Positions 16,201 through 19,677 of a stretch of DNA of 19,677 nt are shown here, piece after piece. The position numbers and the translations under genes were made by a program. The notes beneath the pieces were generated by a model, which searched no databases, was not told where the DNA came from, and was given only the letters and a program-made list of their open reading frames with translations. The stretch is from SG8-41 sp035259205 (GTDB taxonomy: Bacteria > Pseudomonadota > Gammaproteobacteria > Burkholderiales > SG8-41): the NCBI GenBank assembly GCA_035259205.1, contig DATFWO010000345.1, forward strand, positions 1-19,677. The letters run 5' to 3'. The stretch's first letter is position 1. Each line of letters begins with the position of its first letter.

Positions 16201-18243
16201 ATGAAAATGCGCAAGGAACTGTGGTTCGGCTTCTCGCTGATGGCGCTGATCGTCATTCCCGTGGTGTTGCTCACGCCGTGGGCCAACCTCACCAACGGTC
16301 ACCTCGGTTTGATCATGCTCGCCCTGATCTGCGTCGGCATCATGCTGGGGTTCCCCACGGCCTTCACCCTCATGGGGATGGGCGTGTTCTTCGCCTGGCT
16401 CGCCTACCGCAGTGCGAACCCGGACCTCGCAACACGGCAGGTGCTCGATCTCTTCGTGCAGCGCACGTACGGCGTGATGTCGAACGACGTGCTCATCGCC
16501 ATCCCGCTGTTCCTGTTCATGGGCTACGTCGTCGAGCGGGCGCAGTTGATCGATCGCCTCTTCAGAAGCCTGCACCTCGCCACCGCGCGGGTTCCGGGAT
16601 CGCTCGCGGTGGCGACCATCGTCACCTGCTCGATCTTCGCGACCGCGACCGGGATCGTCGGCGCGTGCGTTACGCTGATGGGGCTGCTCGCGCTGCCGGC
16701 GATGCTCAAGGCCGGCTATAACGTCAAGGTGTCGGCGGGGACGATCACCGCGGGCGGCTGCCTCGGCATCCTCATTCCGCCGTCCGTGCTGCTCATCGTC
16801 TATGGTGCGGTGGCGGGAGTTTCGGTCGTGCAGCTCTACGCCGGCGCTTTCCTGCCGGGTTTCATGCTCGCCGGCCTGTATATCGGCTACGTCATCGTGC
16901 TCGCGAAATGGAGACCGGATCTGATGCCCCCGTTGTCCGAAAGCGAGCGGCGGGTCCCCCTTCCTCCGCGGTTGCTGCCGCTGACGCGGTACGGGAGCCA
17001 CGCGCTGGCCGGTTTGTGGGGAGCGCTGACGGCCCGCGGCAGCGACGGTACCGTAAAGCGCACCGCATTCTCGAACCTTCTCGTATCGGTCGTGCCGGTG
17101 CTTGCGATCGTCGCGATACTGGACATCACCTATCGCTGGGTGACGACGCCCGACGTCGAGGCCAGCACTGCCGGTCTGGTCCAGGCAGGGGGCGAGGTGG
17201 CCGCCGACGTAAAGGAGGACACGACCGGAGGCTTGCAGGAACCAGAGGAGGAGAAAACGGAGGGCCAGGAAAAACCGGTCGAGGGCCTTCAGACCCCACC
17301 CGCCGCCAATGCCGAGCCTGGCAAACCGGAAACCACGACGGCACTGCCAGCTTCCGCTGACCAGCCTGCCGGCAAGGTTGCCGAGGCGCCGGTAGCCAAG
17401 GTGGCAACAGGCGCGCGCCTTCCGATGCCGCAGTGGTTCTGGCTCCTGATCGCAGTCGCCGTCGCTGCTATCGGCCTCATTTACTGGCTCTGGAACTGGG
17501 AGCGGCTCGAGGTGTTCAAGATGCTGCTCGCCTCGTTCTTTCCATTGGCGCTTCTCATCCTCGCCGTGCTCGGCTCGATCGTGGTCGGTCTTGCTACCCC
17601 TTCCGAGGCCGCGGCGGTCGGCGCATTCGGCGGGCTGATTCTGGCCGCAATCTATCGCTACCTCGACCACTGGCGTGAGGCAAGGAACCGCGGCGCGAAT
17701 CCCGGCGCCGTCACCTGGACGACGACGAAAGATCTCGGCGTCATCCTGAAGGAGTCGTCCTTTCTCACTGCGAAGACGAGCGCCATGGTGTGCTGGCTGT
17801 TCGTGGGCTCCGGCATTTTCTCGGCGGCGTTCGCACTGCTCGGCGGGCAGGAGCTGATCGAAAAGTGGGTGCTCTCCCTCGAGATGACGCCGCTGCAGTT
17901 CATGATCCTGGCGCAGTTCATCATCTTCCTCCTCGGCTGGCCGCTCGAATGGACCGAGATCATCATCATCTTCATGCCGATCTTCATCCCGCTGCTGCCG
18001 CACTTCCACATCGATCCCCTGTTCTTCGGGCTGCTCGTGGCTTTGAACCTGCAGACGGCGTTCCTGAGCCCGCCGGTCGCGATGGCCGCGTTCTACCTGA
18101 AAGGCGTCTCCCCGCCCCACGTCACCCTGAATCAGATATTCGCCGGTATGATGCCGTTCATGGGGATACAGGTGGTCGCGCTGATCCTGCTCTACACGTT
18201 CCCCGGCATCGGCTTGTGGCTGCCGAGTGTCCTGTACAAGTAG
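16201..18243 (+). CDS. dctM: TRAP transporter large permease with central insertion
   Basis: A 680-residue DctM-type large permease; typical members have about 425-440 residues. Residues 1-245 match the N-terminal half, including GFPTAFTLMGMGVFFAW, IPLFLFMGYVVERAQLIDRLF and GGCLGILIPPSVLLIVYG. Residues from about 450 match the C-terminal half, including GLATPSEAAAVGAFGG, GWPLEWTEIIIIFMPIF and FLSPPVAMAAFYLKG. Between them is an insertion of roughly 200 residues: an amphipathic stretch, a hydrophobic helix at about 302-321, a Glu/Pro/Ala/Gly-rich low-complexity linker at about 322-415 and a second hydrophobic helix at about 420-441. Two added helices would keep the topology of both halves. It transports the substrate delivered by the dctP product, driven by an Na+ or proton gradient. 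It starts 54 bases after dctQ without a clear ribosome binding site. Confidence 0.92.
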   Translation: MKMRKELWFGFSLMALIVIPVVLLTPWANLTNGHLGLIMLALICVGIMLGFPTAFTLMGMGVFFAWLAYRSANPDLATRQVLDLFVQRTYGVMSNDVLIAIPLFLFMGYVVERAQLIDRLFRSLHLATARVPGSLAVATIVTCSIFATATGIVGACVTLMGLLALPAMLKAGYNVKVSAGTITAGGCLGILIPPSVLLIVYGAVAGVSVVQLYAGAFLPGFMLAGLYIGYVIVLAKWRPDLMPPLSESERRVPLPPRLLPLTRYGSHALAGLWGALTARGSDGTVKRTAFSNLLVSVVPVLAIVAILDITYRWVTTPDVEASTAGLVQAGGEVAADVKEDTTGGLQEPEEEKTEGQEKPVEGLQTPPAANAEPGKPETTTALPASADQPAGKVAEAPVAKVATGARLPMPQWFWLLIAVAVAAIGLIYWLWNWERLEVFKMLLASFFPLALLILAVLGSIVVGLATPSEAAAVGAFGGLILAAIYRYLDHWREARNRGANPGAVTWTTTKDLGVILKESSFLTAKTSAMVCWLFVGSGIFSAAFALLGGQELIEKWVLSLEMTPLQFMILAQFIIFLLGWPLEWTEIIIIFMPIFIPLLPHFHIDPLFFGLLVALNLQTAFLSPPVAMAAFYLKGVSPPHVTLNQIFAGMMPFMGIQVVALILLYTFPGIGLWLPSVLYK

Positions 18244-18274
18244 GCTAAAGCCGGACGCTTCGCGCCGGTTTAGC
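18244..18274 (+). terminator. Hairpin 1 of repeat copy A, possible dctM 3'-end structure
   Basis: A 13-pair stem with two single-base bulges and loop TTC starts on the base after the dctM stop codon. No T-run follows, so it is not a standard intrinsic terminator. It could protect the mRNA 3' end or assist rho-dependent termination. The equivalent hairpin at 19491-19521 includes the stop codon of the reductase gene. Confidence 0.35.
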
Positions 18275-18434
18275 TCCGCGCGTTCGAACGGACGGGCATG
18301 GGCCGATACGGAAAGGGCACGCTTCCGATCGCCGTTCAACGCGCGGGGTACTCGGTGAGGATGCTTTCCTGAACGCAAGTAGCGAGCCCGCACGATCGTC
18401 CGTCATTCCCGGATGAAGCAGCATCTCCGGACGC
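18244..18434. repeat. Structured direct repeat, copy A
   Basis: This is the left copy of a roughly 190-base element that recurs at 19491-19677, about 80% identical by eye and in the same orientation. It begins directly after the dctM stop codon. Predicted structures: hairpin 1 at 18244-18274 (GCTAAA, CCGG and CGC pairing with GCG, CCGG and TTTAGC, two bulged bases, loop TTC); a long hairpin with arms 18278-18291 and 18332-18344 (13 pairs, one bulged C) enclosing an inner stem of 18304-18313 with 18323-18331; and a 3' stem, CCGGATG 18409-18415 with CATC 18422-18425 and CCGG 18427-18430. It fills most of the gap before the reductase gene. I do not recognise a named family. Confidence 0.85.
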
Positions 18435-18529
18435 TGCGCGGTCGGTGCGCACCTCGATCTGGTTGAGGCGCTGTTTATCCGGGAAACGCGCTGCCGTAAC
18501 ATCTGGGCTCAACCACACCAAGGGACCGC

Positions 18530-19495
18530 ATGAAACCCAAAGTTCTGGTGACCCGCGAAGTGTTCGACGAGACGCTGGCGTTCCTCGGACAGCATTGCGA
18601 CGTCGAATCCAATCAGCCGGATGTCGCATACGCGCCCGATGAGCTGGCGCGCAGGCTCGCGGACAAGGACGGCTTGATGTGCGCGCTCACCGACCGCGTC
18701 GACGCCCCACTGCTCGAGCGCGGCCCCCGCTTGAAGGTGGTTGCCAATATCGCCGTCGGCTACAACAACATCGACGTGCCTGCCTGCACCGCGCGGGGCA
18801 TCATGGTGACGAATACGCCCGGCGTGCTCGACGATTCGACCGCCGATCTCGCCTGGGCGCTCATGCTCGCCGCTGCGCGGCGTTTGACCGAGGTCGAGGG
18901 CTACGTGCGCGGTGACGGGTGGAAGGGCTGGTGCCTGAAGCAATGGCTGGGCGTGGACGTGCATCACGCGACGCTGGGCATCATCGGCATGGGCCGCATC
19001 GGGCAGGTGATCGCGAAGCGCGCTACCGGTTTCGAGATGAAGGTGCTTTATCACAACCGCAAGCGTATCGCGCCCGATATCGAGCGCCGGCTCAACGCCG
19101 CGTACGCCACCAAGGAGGAACTGGTCAGGCAATCCGACTTCGTGGTGCTGCAGGTGCCGTATTCTCCGGAAACGCACCACCTCATCGGCGCAGCCGAGCT
19201 CAAGCTCATGAAGCCCACCGCGATCCTCGTCAATTCGACGCGCGGCGGCGTGGTGGACGACGCCGCGCTCGTGGCGGCGTTGAAATCGGGAGTAATCCGC
19301 GCCGCGGGTCTCGACGTGTTCGAAAACGAGCCGAAGCTCCATCCCGGATTCCTGGATCTCGACAACGTCGTGCTCGCGCCCCACATCGGCAGCTCCACCG
19401 AAGCCACGCGCCGCGCAATGGCGATGACTGCGGCGCGGAATGCGGTGGCGGCGTTGACCGGCGGTACGCCGCCGAACCTTCTCAACCCCCGCTGA
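18530..19495 (+). CDS. ghrB: GhrB-like 2-hydroxyacid dehydrogenase (glyoxylate/hydroxypyruvate reductase)
   Basis: A 321-residue D-isomer-specific 2-hydroxyacid dehydrogenase, normal length. The Rossmann motif is G153-M-G155-R-I-G158 in LGIIGMGRIGQ, and N176-R177-K-R after the second strand favours NADPH. The catalytic set is R238 (NSTRGGVVDD), E267 (DVFENEP) and H285 (APHIGSSTE). The segment VGYNNIDVPACTARGI and the phrase GVDVHHATLGIIGMG resemble E. coli GhrB, which reduces glyoxylate to glycolate and hydroxypyruvate to D-glycerate in the cytoplasm. It may work in reverse as a D-glycerate dehydrogenase. A modest Shine-Dalgarno AGGGA precedes ATG 18530. It lies between two copies of a structured repeat; its TGA stop (19493-19495) is inside the left arm of the first hairpin of copy B. 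Its link with the TRAP and Lut genes is a shared 2-hydroxy/2-oxo acid theme. Confidence 0.92.
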   Translation: MKPKVLVTREVFDETLAFLGQHCDVESNQPDVAYAPDELARRLADKDGLMCALTDRVDAPLLERGPRLKVVANIAVGYNNIDVPACTARGIMVTNTPGVLDDSTADLAWALMLAAARRLTEVEGYVRGDGWKGWCLKQWLGVDVHHATLGIIGMGRIGQVIAKRATGFEMKVLYHNRKRIAPDIERRLNAAYATKEELVRQSDFVVLQVPYSPETHHLIGAAELKLMKPTAILVNSTRGGVVDDAALVAALKSGVIRAAGLDVFENEPKLHPGFLDLDNVVLAPHIGSSTEATRRAMAMTAARNAVAALTGGTPPNLLNPR

Positions 19496-19677
19496 ATCCG
19501 GACGCTACGCGCCGGTTCAGCTCCGCGCGTTCGAACGGACGAGCATGGACCGATACGGAGAAGGTGCGCCTCCGAGCGCCGTTCAACGCGCAGGGCTCTG
19601 GAGGACGCTTCCAGAACGCAAATTGCGAGCCCGCACGATCGCACTTCATTCCCGGATGAACGAACCTCTCCGGATGC
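19491..19677. repeat. Structured direct repeat, copy B (runs to window end)
   Basis: This is the right copy of the element at 18244-18434, same orientation. Hairpin 1 is at 19491-19521 (GCTGAA, CCGG and CGC with GCG, CCGG and TTCAGC, loop TAC). The long hairpin has arms 19525-19538 and 19579-19591 enclosing an inner stem, CGGAG 19556-19560 with CTCCG 19570-19574. A third stem, GGGCTC 19593-19598 with GAGCCC 19627-19632, can enclose TCTGGA/TCCAGA, and TTCAT 19645-19649 pairs with ATGAA 19656-19660. Its sequence is still alignable to copy A at the last base of the window, so its true end is not visible. The small open frames in it on the minus strand mirror those of copy A and are probably not genes. 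Confidence 0.85.

Noticed and set aside
15493..18393. 966-codon open frame on the minus strand, opposite dctQ and dctM
   Set aside because: It is antisense to two clear TRAP permease genes, its product is a repetitive Arg/Glu/His-rich sequence without domain features, and such frames are common opposite high-GC genes.
18245..18502. Small minus-strand open frame in repeat copy A, similar to one in copy B
   Set aside because: The shared protein sequence is explained by the shared DNA repeat; the pattern of base changes preserves hairpins rather than codons, and there is no ribosome binding site that I can see.

Overview
The window is about 19.7 kb of high-GC bacterial DNA, densely coded and almost entirely on the + strand (one gene on the minus strand). 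Gene content (Lut-type lactate oxidation proteins, a TRAP transporter with a Tat-exported binding protein, otsBA, a YbdK-type ligase coupled to an antiporter) and codon use fit a proteobacterium, most likely a betaproteobacterium of the Burkholderiales/Nitrosomonadales kind. That placement is an inference from gene style; there is no rRNA or other marker gene here. I see no tRNA, rRNA, CRISPR array, insertion sequence or prophage gene.

Layout. 125-2811: an EamA-type metabolite exporter, then a three-part flavoprotein (cyclic-nucleotide-binding-like domain, glutaredoxin-like domain, thioredoxin-reductase-like FAD/NAD domain) that lacks the reductase CxxC. 2918-6690: a catabolic group lutB - mmsA - lutC, in which a CoA-acylating semialdehyde dehydrogenase sits between two subunits of the L-lactate oxidation complex; lutA is not present. 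6998-12421: a stress-type group of trehalose-6-phosphate phosphatase and synthase (otsB, otsA), a monovalent cation/proton antiporter homologue translationally coupled to a glutamate-cysteine-ligase-like enzyme, and a small exported protein closed by a good rho-independent terminator. 12511-13743 (minus): a second antiporter, NhaP/CPA1 type, with its Asp residues intact. 14149-18243: a complete TRAP transporter (binding protein, small permease, large permease) with an intrinsic terminator between the first two genes and an unusual central insertion in the large permease. 18530-19495: a GhrB-like hydroxypyruvate/glyoxylate reductase.

How they may work together: the TRAP system, LutB/LutC, the semialdehyde dehydrogenase and the 2-hydroxyacid reductase all point to uptake and oxidation of small hydroxy or oxo acids (lactate, pyruvate, glyoxylate or glycerate class). 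The trehalose, antiporter and ligase block looks like osmotic, pH and thiol homeostasis.

The most unusual item is a pair of about 190-base direct repeats (18244-18434 and 19491-19677) on either side of the reductase gene. They are about 80% identical by eye, and several differences between them are compensatory changes in hairpin stems, so the element appears to be conserved as a folded structure. Each copy starts at the stop codon of the gene before it. I do not recognise the family. The right-hand copy runs to the window edge, so its true end is not visible.
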